Origin: DASXYU01 sp036502295
GTDB taxonomy: Bacteria > Actinomycetota > Actinomycetes > Mycobacteriales > Jatrophihabitantaceae
Length of the DNA: 36,354 nucleotides
Direction: 5' to 3'
Assembly (NCBI GenBank): GCA_036502295.1
Contig: DASXYU010000059.1
Location: forward strand, 1 to 36,354
Numbering within the stretch: the stretch's first letter is position 1; every line of letters starts with the position of its first letter. The position numbers and the translations under genes are program-made. The notes under the pieces were generated by a model, which saw only the letters and a list, made by a program, of their open reading frames with translations, was not told the DNA's origin and searched no databases. Below are positions 30,130 through 36,354 of this stretch, piece after piece.

Positions 30130-31341
30130 ATGCGCGAGGCCGTCATTGTCGAACCGATCCGGACAGCGGTGGGCCGTTACGGCGGTTCGTTGAAGGACGT
30201 TGCGGCCGCCGAACTCGGCGCGACCGTCCTGCGCGCACTGTTGGACCGGACTGGACTGCCGCCGAACGCGGTCGACGACGTGATCTTCGGGCAGTGCTAC
30301 CCCAATGGCGAGGCGCCCGCCATCGGCCGCGTCGCCGCACTCGACGCCGGGCTGCCGATCGAGACGCCGGGCCTGCAGCTGGACCGTCGCTGCGGCTCCG
30401 GTGTGCAGGCGATCGTCGACGCGGCGATGCGGGTGCAGACCGGTGCCTGCGACGTGGTTATCGCTGGCGGCGCCGAGAGCATGAGCCAGGCCGAGTTCTA
30501 CTCGACCGACTTGCGCTGGGGCGTCCGCGGCGAAAGCAGCGCCCTCAATGACCGACTCGCTCGCGGCCGGGTCACCGCCGGAGGACGTAACTACCCGGTC
30601 CCCGGCGGCATGCTCGAGACCGCGGAGAACCTACGCCGCGAGTACTCGATTGGCCGCGCCGAGCAGGACGAGTTCGCACTCCGCTCGCACCAAAAGGCAT
30701 TGGCGGCGCAGCGGGAGGGTCGCTTCGCCGACGAACTCGTCCCCGTGGTCGTCACCGGCAAGAAGGGCACGCACGAGGTCGTCATCGACGAGCACCCGCG
30801 CGCCGACACGACCCTCGAATCGCTGGCCGGCTTGCGGGCCGTCCGCAGCAAGATCGACCCGGACTCGACCGTGACAGCGGGCAATGCCAGCGGCCAGAAC
30901 GACGCCGCGTCCGCCTGTCTCGTGATGACGCCGGAGAAGGCAGCCGAGTATGGGCTGCGCCCGCTGGCGAAGCTGGTGAGCTGGGCGGTCGCCGGCGTGG
31001 AGCCGAGCCGCATGGGCATCGGCCCGGTCCCCGCCGTGGCGAAGGCGATGGACCGCGCCGGCCTGACGATGGCCGACATGGACCTCGTCGAGCTGAACGA
31101 GGCGTTCGCCGCGCAGGTCCTGGCCTGCACCCGTGAGTGGAAGTTCACCGAGAAGGACTTCGAGCGCTTCAACGTCAACGGCTCGGGTATCTCGCTCGGA
31201 CACCCGGTCGGCGCGACCGGTGGACGCATCCTCGCGACGATGCTGCGCGAACTGGACCGCCGCGCCGGCCGCTACGCGCTGGAAACCCTTTGTATCGGCG
31301 GCGGCCAGGGCATCGCCGCCATCTTCGAGCGTCTGGCGTAG
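30130..31341 (+). CDS. Thiolase (acetyl-CoA acetyltransferase family)
   Basis: A 403-aa thiolase that would cleave a 3-ketoacyl-CoA with CoA, releasing acetyl- or propionyl-CoA. The nucleophilic Cys88 lies in LDRRCGSGVQAI; the other active-site loops are DLVELNEAFAAQ, SLGHPVGATGGR (His) and LCIGGGQGIAAIF (acid/base Cys). All four are intact, which favours a degradative or biosynthetic thiolase rather than an SCP2-type lyase. GAAAGG precedes the ATG. It is the final gene of the plus-strand operon and converges, 21 bp away, on the NIPSNAP-like gene. Confidence 0.93.
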   Translation: MREAVIVEPIRTAVGRYGGSLKDVAAAELGATVLRALLDRTGLPPNAVDDVIFGQCYPNGEAPAIGRVAALDAGLPIETPGLQLDRRCGSGVQAIVDAAMRVQTGACDVVIAGGAESMSQAEFYSTDLRWGVRGESSALNDRLARGRVTAGGRNYPVPGGMLETAENLRREYSIGRAEQDEFALRSHQKALAAQREGRFADELVPVVVTGKKGTHEVVIDEHPRADTTLESLAGLRAVRSKIDPDSTVTAGNASGQNDAASACLVMTPEKAAEYGLRPLAKLVSWAVAGVEPSRMGIGPVPAVAKAMDRAGLTMADMDLVELNEAFAAQVLACTREWKFTEKDFERFNVNGSGISLGHPVGATGGRILATMLRELDRRAGRYALETLCIGGGQGIAAIFERLA

Positions 31342-31362
31342 CCAGAGCGCGCGAACAACGGC

Positions 31363-32094
31363 TCAGTCTTCCCAGTCGGTACGGTCGTCACGGCTGGGCT
31401 GACGGCCGATCAGGAACGGAGACAACGGCGCGTCGTTGAGCAGAGTGCGCTGGAACGTCCTCGTCATTGCGCCGCGGGCGTTCTTCCAGTCGTCAAGGGC
31501 TCCGCTGTAGTGGGCCTTCTCGAGGTCGGCCCAGTCCTGCCAGGTCGGGATCGCCCACAGCAGCAGGCACTCGGAGTCATCGATGAGTGCCGTCCGAAAC
31601 GCGCCGGCGAGGACGATGTTGTAGCGCGCGTAGGCGTCGACGGCCTTCGCGCGAACCAACTCGAGGAAGTCGGCGGCCGCACCGGGAGCGACGGTGACGA
31701 ATTCGTGGGCGTACACCTCTCCGCGCACGCCGTCGGCGACGAGTTCCTCGATGGTTCGCGTCCATGGAGCGGGCACCATCAAGCGATCGACACCGCCGGA
31801 GCGGAAGGTCGCCGCCTTCGCCCACCACTTCGCCAGCTTCGGGTCCTGCAGCGAGGCATGCCCGGTCTCGATGCCGAACGAGCTCGCCATTCCGTCGAAG
31901 CCGTCCTCCTCCCACATGTTCACGACCTCGGGCCACCGGCCGGTCGAGCCGAGGGTGCCCCAGACGCCGTAGCAGAGCTGGTGACGTTCCTCCTGCGCGA
32001 TCGGGCTCCAGTTCGCCGTCATGTGGTGCATGTAGTTGGCGCGGTTGTGCAGGATGATATGGATGAATTCGTGGATGTAGAGCTTCTCGTTCAC
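31363..32094 (-). CDS. Two-domain NIPSNAP-like (dimeric alpha-beta barrel) protein
   Basis: A 243-aa cytoplasmic protein. I read two similar ferredoxin-like halves: residues about 4-90 (LYIHEFIHIILHNRANYMHH ... YGVWGTLGSTGRWPEVVNMWEEDGFD) and about 128-220 (VYAHEFVTVAPGAAADFLEL ... LLWAIPTWQDWADLEKAH). Each half starts with Y-x-HEF, followed by a helix and a W-x-x-W/D pattern, as in NIPSNAP/EthD-type dimeric alpha-beta barrels. The call is from pattern, not a search. The start overlaps the upstream small ACAD gene (ATGA), so it is the last gene of the tesB operon. Proteins of this fold act as small enzymes or binding partners; the role here is unknown. Confidence 0.65.
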   Translation of the reverse strand: MNEKLYIHEFIHIILHNRANYMHHMTANWSPIAQEERHQLCYGVWGTLGSTGRWPEVVNMWEEDGFDGMASSFGIETGHASLQDPKLAKWWAKAATFRSGGVDRLMVPAPWTRTIEELVADGVRGEVYAHEFVTVAPGAAADFLELVRAKAVDAYARYNIVLAGAFRTALIDDSECLLLWAIPTWQDWADLEKAHYSGALDDWKNARGAMTRTFQRTLLNDAPLSPFLIGRQPSRDDRTDWED

Positions 32095-33095
32095 TGCGCA
32101 CCTTCCTTGACTGCGTTGGCAAGTTCGATCCCGGTGGCTAGTCGCGCGGCGTGCTCATCGGTGTCGCCGAAGGCGGTGGCCTGCAGCCAGGCACGCTTCA
32201 CGTAGAGGTGCGCGAGTACCTCCCACGTGAAACCCATGCCGCCGTGCACCTGTATTCCTGTTCGCCCGTTGAGGGTCGCCGCGTCGTCGGCGAGCAGCTT
32301 GGCGGCCGAGACTTCGTCGTCCTGCTCGGTGGCCTCCGGATCGTCCACGACCAACGCTGCGACGAGGACGGCAGCGCGAGCCAGGTCAACGCGAACCAGC
32401 GACTCCGCCAGTAGGTGCTTCACGGCCTGGAAGCTGCCGATGACGCGGTCGAACTGCACGCGCTCCTGTGCGTAGCGCACCGCAAGGTCGAGGGCGCCGC
32501 GCGAGACTCCGACCTGCAGTGCGGCGGTGAGCAGCGCGGCACGGCGGGTGAAGTCGAGGGCCACGTCAGCTCCGCCGAGCGTCTCGCCGACTCCGCCGAG
32601 GTCCTGCGCGGCCGACACCACCCACACTGGCGTCAGCGGGTCGAGCGGTGTCGCCAGCGGCTCCGCCTTGAGGACGTCTGGTGTCGTCAGCCGAAGGCCG
32701 TCGTCCTCCAGTAGCAACACATGCGTCGCCGCTCCCAAGTGCTCGACGACTCGCGCGGACGTACGCAGATCGAGGACGGCCACCGCCGCCGTCCCCTCGA
32801 TGACACCGGGCACACGACCAGCGGAGAGGACGGTGGGGACCAGCGGTCCGGGGACGAGCGCGGCACCGAGTTCTTCGAAGAGGACGGCCGCGTCGGCGAG
32901 GCCGAAGCCCATGCCACCTTCGGACTCGGGAGCGGTGACACCGAAGACGCCCATCGCAGCGATCTGACCCCAGGGGTCCTTCGAAGCGTCGCCGCAGGAA
33001 GCGGCGCGAAGCTCGTCGGCCGACCAGATTCCGGCGAGCAGGTCACGTAGGCCGCTCTGCAGGGCCTGCTGGTCAGCACTGAGTGTGAGGTCCAT
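32091..33095 (-). CDS. Acyl-CoA dehydrogenase, small (partner) subunit
   Basis: A 334-aa, short ACAD-fold protein: MDLTLSADQQALQSGLRDLL, GVFGVTAPESEGGMGFGLADAAVLFEELGA, RYAQERVQFDRVIGSFQAVKHLLAE, and IQVHGGMGFTWEVLAHLYVKRA. The beta domain is trimmed and the C-terminal catalytic Glu motif is absent. It is four bases after the large ACAD at 33100, the arrangement of FadE28-FadE29-type pairs that form alpha2beta2 tetramers. It overlaps the NIPSNAP-like gene by 4 nt. Confidence 0.88.
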   Translation of the reverse strand: MDLTLSADQQALQSGLRDLLAGIWSADELRAASCGDASKDPWGQIAAMGVFGVTAPESEGGMGFGLADAAVLFEELGAALVPGPLVPTVLSAGRVPGVIEGTAAVAVLDLRTSARVVEHLGAATHVLLLEDDGLRLTTPDVLKAEPLATPLDPLTPVWVVSAAQDLGGVGETLGGADVALDFTRRAALLTAALQVGVSRGALDLAVRYAQERVQFDRVIGSFQAVKHLLAESLVRVDLARAAVLVAALVVDDPEATEQDDEVSAAKLLADDAATLNGRTGIQVHGGMGFTWEVLAHLYVKRAWLQATAFGDTDEHAARLATGIELANAVKEGAQ

Positions 33096-33099
33096 CTGA

Positions 33100-34293
33100 C
33101 TACCCCCGCGGTTCCTTGGGCAGGCCGAGACTCCGCTCGGCGAGGATGTTCTTCTGGATCTGCGATGTCCCTGCGGCGATCGTCCACGACAACGTCGTGA
33201 TGCGATCCTCGACGAGGTGACCGTTGCGCAGGCCGGGTAGGTCGCTCATCGCCACCGAGGCGCGCCCGAGGACGTGAGCCGCGAGGTCGCCGAGCTTCTG
33301 CCGCGTCTCGGTGAACCGGAGCTTGAAGACCGACGCACCCTGCACGGGCACGATTCCTGCCGATGCCTCGGAGACGTTCTTGCGGGTCAGCGACCACAGG
33401 CCGCGCAGCTCCGCGGCGAGACGTCCTACGTCCCGGCGGATCACTGCATCGTCCCAGAGGTTTCCGCCGTGCGCAGGCGTTGCCTTCGCGAGAGCGACGA
33501 TCTCTTCGAGCATCGCCTGTGAGGCGACGACATCCGCGATGAACGCGGTACCGCGTTCGAAGCCGAAGGTCACCATCGTGACGCGCCAGCCGTCGTTCTC
33601 GGCGCCGATCCGGTTGGCGACCGGAACGCGGACGTCGTCGAGGACGAGCTCACTGAACTCGGTGGTGCCGGTGGCGGTGCGCAGCGGACGGACCTGCACC
33701 CCGGGGGCGTTCATCGGCAGCATGAGCCAGCTGATGCCCTTGTGCTTCGACGCGCTCGGGTCGGTGCGGACGAGCAGTTCGCAGTAGTCCGCGATGTGCG
33801 CCATCGACGTCCAGACCTTGCGGCCGTTGACGACGTACTCGTCACCCTCCCGTACCGCGACGGTGCGCAGCGAGGCGAGATCCGAGCCCGAGTCGGGTTC
33901 GGAGAAGCCCTGACACCAGACCTCTTCGCCGCGGAGGATCTTCGGCACGTGCGCGGCGATCTGCTCCTCGGTGCCCTCATGGATGATCGTCGGCCCCGCA
34001 TGCAGAATGCCGACGAAGTTCGCGCCGACGTAGGGCGCGTGCGCCCGGGCGGACTCCTCGAGATAGATCAACTGCTCGGTCGGCGTCGCGCCCATGCCGC
34101 CGTGGGCGGCCGGCCAGTCGACGCCCGCGTAGCCCGCGTCGAAAAGCATCCGCTGCCAGCTGGTGTCGTATTCGCGCCGGACCGGCCAGTCGTCCGCATC
34201 CGGGAACGGTGGCAGAGACGCGACCGCCTCGGCGAGCCACTTCCTGACCCGTGCGCGGAACTCGCGCTCCGCTTCGGTGTACCGAAGTTCCAC
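33100..34293 (-). CDS. Acyl-CoA dehydrogenase, large (steroid-type) subunit
   Basis: A 397-aa ACAD. Segments include AGVDWPAAHGGMGATP, CQGFSEPDSGSDLASLRTVAV, DEYVVNGRKVWTSMAHIADY, and the closing TIAAGTSQIQKNILAERSLGLPKEPRG. Ala stands at the usual C-terminal Glu position; MVTFGFERG (Glu246) provides a Glu in the alternative helix position used by large subunits of steroid-type ACADs. It lies 4 bp before the small subunit and 3 bp after the CoA-transferase gene. The two probably form one heterotetramer that desaturates a bulky acyl-CoA. Confidence 0.9.
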   Translation of the reverse strand: MELRYTEAEREFRARVRKWLAEAVASLPPFPDADDWPVRREYDTSWQRMLFDAGYAGVDWPAAHGGMGATPTEQLIYLEESARAHAPYVGANFVGILHAGPTIIHEGTEEQIAAHVPKILRGEEVWCQGFSEPDSGSDLASLRTVAVREGDEYVVNGRKVWTSMAHIADYCELLVRTDPSASKHKGISWLMLPMNAPGVQVRPLRTATGTTEFSELVLDDVRVPVANRIGAENDGWRVTMVTFGFERGTAFIADVVASQAMLEEIVALAKATPAHGGNLWDDAVIRRDVGRLAAELRGLWSLTRKNVSEASAGIVPVQGASVFKLRFTETRQKLGDLAAHVLGRASVAMSDLPGLRNGHLVEDRITTLSWTIAAGTSQIQKNILAERSLGLPKEPRG

Positions 34294-34296
34294 CGA

Positions 34297-35547
34297 CTAC
34301 TCCTTCGTCCCAGTGATCGCGGCGATCCGCTCGTCGTCATAGCCGAGGACATCACGCAGCACCGCGGCAGTGTGCTCACCGACAGTAGGTGCCGGGGTCT
34401 GCGCGGCAGGCGGCGCCTCGCCCACGACGCGCACCGGGAACGGCTGTTGCTCGGAGACGAGGCGGCTCGCGGACTGCCAAGGCAGCCGATCGGCGAACTG
34501 CGGGTCGGCGGCGATGCTCTTTGGGGTGTTCACCGGCGCGATCGGGACGTCGAACTCCGCACCGAAGTCCACCCACTCGCGCGTAGTACGCGTCGCGAAG
34601 GTGGCGGCGAGCTCGTGACGCAGCGGCAGGTTGCCGCGGGCGTGGTCGGCGAGCTTCTCGCCGGGGTTCGCTTCGTAAAGGTCGCTGCGTCCGATCGCCT
34701 CGCAGAAGTTCTTCCAGAACTTCTGCTCGGAGGCCATGAAGATGATGTGCCCGTCGGAGGATGCGTAGAACTGGTAACGCACGCCCGCTTCCATGCCGCC
34801 GGTGCCCGGCGGACGGCGCTCGAAGTTGTCGGTGGCGTTTCCGGTGACCTCCGACTGCGGACGGAGGTAGGCACGCTCACCCTCGCTGCGCAGCCAGTCG
34901 AAAGCAGCGGCCGCATCGGACTGCGCGACCTCGAGGTGGCATCCTTTGCCGGTCGCACGGGCGCTGAGGACGCCGGCAAGCAGTGCGGCTGTGCCGTAAA
35001 GCGGTCCGGCGTTGATGCCGATGGAGGTGTGGTCGGGGATCGACGGCAGGCCGTCCGGGCCCGGGATCGGGCTGACCGTGCCGGCCCATGCGTCGTACGC
35101 GATGCCGTGGCTGGGCAGCTCGGCGTACGGGCCTGTCATGCCGTAGCCGGTGATCGTGAGCATCACGATCTTGGGGTTCACCGCCTGCATCTGCTCGAAG
35201 CCGAGGCCGCGCCGGTCAAGACCACCAGGACGCATCGCCTCGACGACGGCGTCCGAAACCTTCACGAGATCGAGGAACGCGGCACGTCCTTCGTCGGTGC
35301 GCAGATCGAGGACGACACTGCGCTTCCCGCGACTGATGTGCAGGTGCAGGATCGAGCTTCCCTCGATGATTGGCCACGCCATGCTGCGGATGTAGTCACC
35401 GCCCGGCGCCTCGACCTTGATGACCTCGGCTCCGAGATCGGCCAAGGGTGTCGACACGGCTCCCGGGCCGAGCATCGAGACTTCGAGAATCCGAAGTCCC
35501 GACAGCAGCGAGGTGCCCTGTGGTGCGGCGTTTGCGTCGGCGGTCAC
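34297..35547 (-). CDS. Class III CoA-transferase / CaiB-BaiF family
   Basis: A 416-aa protein of the formyl-CoA transferase, CaiB and alpha-methylacyl-CoA racemase family. It has LRILEVSMLGPGAVSTPLADLGAEVIKVE at the N-terminus, RGKRSVVLDLRTDEGRAAFLDLV, EAMRPGGLDRRGLGFEQM, and CHLEVAQSDAAAAFDW, where Asp211 is the expected nucleophile. The C-terminal FDVPIAPVNTPKSIAADPQF is also standard. It may move CoA to the pathway acid, or epimerise a 2-methylacyl-CoA. It overlaps the tesB stop (ATGA) and is followed by the large ACAD. Confidence 0.92.
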   Translation of the reverse strand: MTADANAAPQGTSLLSGLRILEVSMLGPGAVSTPLADLGAEVIKVEAPGGDYIRSMAWPIIEGSSILHLHISRGKRSVVLDLRTDEGRAAFLDLVKVSDAVVEAMRPGGLDRRGLGFEQMQAVNPKIVMLTITGYGMTGPYAELPSHGIAYDAWAGTVSPIPGPDGLPSIPDHTSIGINAGPLYGTAALLAGVLSARATGKGCHLEVAQSDAAAAFDWLRSEGERAYLRPQSEVTGNATDNFERRPPGTGGMEAGVRYQFYASSDGHIIFMASEQKFWKNFCEAIGRSDLYEANPGEKLADHARGNLPLRHELAATFATRTTREWVDFGAEFDVPIAPVNTPKSIAADPQFADRLPWQSASRLVSEQQPFPVRVVGEAPPAAQTPAPTVGEHTAAVLRDVLGYDDERIAAITGTKE

Positions 35548-36353
35548 TCTGTCTCCCGAATCCGGCCGTAGAGGCCCTCTTGCGCGAATGTCGTGCCGTG
35601 CACACCGTCACGGTCGTGCACGGTGCCGCTGTACCACCCACGCCCACCGGAGGCGTTGCGTGGAGCGAGATGGAACAACACCCAATCATCGAGACGCAGC
35701 GGGCGGTGGAACCACATCGTGTGGTCGAGCGTGGTGCTCGGGTGCCACTGACCTCGATGTCCGGCGACCATGCCGCTGGACCAGTCGGAGATATAGGTCT
35801 GCACGGCCGCGTGAAGCAGCGGTTCGTCCGGCAAAGCTAGCTCGCAGCGCGCCCAGAACCGTGTCGGTAAGAACCGCTTGGCGCCCGGATGCGGCGGTGA
35901 CAGCCACTCCGCCTCGGGGTGCGTAGGAATGCGGTAATCGATCGAGAGCAACAGCGCCAGGCGGTTCGGCTCCAGCGACTCAGGGTCCTCGGCCTCGATC
36001 GTCTCTGCCAGCTGCCGCTCGTGGCCGAGCGAGGGGACCTGGAACGACGCCGACATCGTGAAGAGGAGTTCGCCGTCCTGGATCGCCTCGACTCGGCGAG
36101 ACGAGTAGCGGTTGCCCTCCAGGTCGCGGATCACCCGCAGGTCGTAGGACGCGCCAGCCTTGCCGCGGCGCAGGAAGTAGGCGTGGAACGAGTGCGGAAC
36201 CCGATCGCCGGGGACGGTTGCCCCGGCGGCGAGCAGTGCCTGGGCAGCGACCTGGCCGCCGTAGAGCCGATCACGCTCATCCTCGATCGCGCGGGTGCGA
36301 AAGAGGTCGTCGTCGAGTTGGTCGAGGGTAAGGACGTCCCAGAGCGAGGGCAC
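35544..36353 (-). CDS. tesB: Acyl-CoA thioesterase II (TesB family), start may lie beyond the window
   Basis: A 269-aa double-hotdog thioesterase that hydrolyses acyl-CoA to free acid and CoA. Family marks include DERDRLYGGQVAAQALLAA, VPHSFHAYFLRRGKAG, NRYSSRRVEAIQDGELLFTMSASFQ, and the C-terminal half with STTLDHTMWFHRPLRLDDWVLFH and the Asp-Thr/Gln catalytic network expected (e.g. SASFQ, LDHT). It reads from a GTG at 36353, one base from the edge, and the N-terminus MPSLWDVLTLDQLDDDLFR looks complete, but a longer form cannot be excluded. First visible gene of the tesB-caiB-ACAD-ACAD-NIPSNAP operon. It may recycle CoA or edit dead-end acyl-CoAs. Confidence 0.88.
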   Translation of the reverse strand: MPSLWDVLTLDQLDDDLFRTRAIEDERDRLYGGQVAAQALLAAGATVPGDRVPHSFHAYFLRRGKAGASYDLRVIRDLEGNRYSSRRVEAIQDGELLFTMSASFQVPSLGHERQLAETIEAEDPESLEPNRLALLLSIDYRIPTHPEAEWLSPPHPGAKRFLPTRFWARCELALPDEPLLHAAVQTYISDWSSGMVAGHRGQWHPSTTLDHTMWFHRPLRLDDWVLFHLAPRNASGGRGWYSGTVHDRDGVHGTTFAQEGLYGRIRETE

Positions 36354-36354
36354 C

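Noticed and set aside
33742..35571. 609-codon open frame on the plus strand opposite the ACAD and CoA-transferase genes
   Set aside because: It is Arg/Gly-rich, lacks family motifs, and runs antisense to two well-supported genes. It is a GC-driven shadow.
9996..36353. Genomic island or prophage
   Set aside because: No integrase, transposase, direct att-like repeats or phage genes were seen. Base and codon use look uniform with the ribosomal region, although tRNA-Thr borders the catabolic block.
9996..36353. Secondary-metabolite or defence system
   Set aside because: The genes are CoA-ester and redox enzymes; no carrier-protein, synthase, nuclease or toxin modules appear.

Overview
The window is high-GC DNA from an actinomycete (Actinomycetota). 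This rests on the gene order thrT-metT-rpmG-hadA-hadB-trpT-secE-nusG-rplK-rplA ... rplJ-rplL-mceG, which matches the mycobacterial chromosome, on frequent GTG starts and possible leaderless transcripts, and on an F420-type luciferase-like oxidoreductase. The species cannot be named from the sequence alone. All function calls come from reading protein motifs and gene order; no database search was run.

Region 1 (1-9891, mostly minus strand) is the conserved translation and envelope block. Read in the direction of transcription it holds tRNA-Thr, tRNA-Met, rpmG (54 aa), a TetR regulator, hadA and hadB (fatty acid synthase II dehydratase; no hadC), tRNA-Trp, secE, nusG, rplK, rplA, a large secreted repeat protein, the rplJ leader, rplJ and rplL. 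A terminator follows, then the first 35 codons of the Mce-transport ATPase gene mceG. A plus-strand aminotransferase gene sits between hadB and tRNA-Trp. The oddest gene is the 716-residue secreted protein, which starts inside the rplA stop codon.

Region 2 (9996-21809) is a patchwork of short, mostly divergent catabolic transcription units: a SnoaL-like protein, short-chain dehydrogenases, an F420-type oxidoreductase, an HSL-type hydrolase, crotonase-fold proteins, a GlcD-type FAD oxidase, an acetoacetate-decarboxylase-like protein with an extended SDR, and an AMP-forming acyl-CoA ligase.

Region 3 (21045-36353) looks like a beta-oxidation cluster for an unusual, possibly alicyclic or steroid-like, acid. 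One minus-strand operon encodes a crotonase, two acyl-CoA dehydrogenases (ACADs), a FadD3-like CoA ligase, an HSD17B4-type SDR and another crotonase. The divergent plus-strand operon encodes a double-hotdog protein, a small ACAD and a thiolase. A further minus-strand operon encodes TesB thioesterase, a class III CoA-transferase, a large/small ACAD pair and a two-domain NIPSNAP-like protein. The likely flow is activation (CoA ligase or CoA-transferase), dehydrogenation by ACADs, hydration or isomerisation, SDR oxidation, and thiolysis. IpdAB and IpdC of the steroid C/D-ring pathway are not in the window, so the substrate is unknown.

No insertion sequence, phage, CRISPR array or defence system was seen. 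The points most worth following are: the surface-protein gene embedded in the ribosomal operon; a 60-bp hairpin element present twice, each time exactly filling a convergent gene gap; two crotonase paralogues with both catalytic glutamates replaced by histidine; and a related AT-rich motif in four divergent promoters of the catabolic region.
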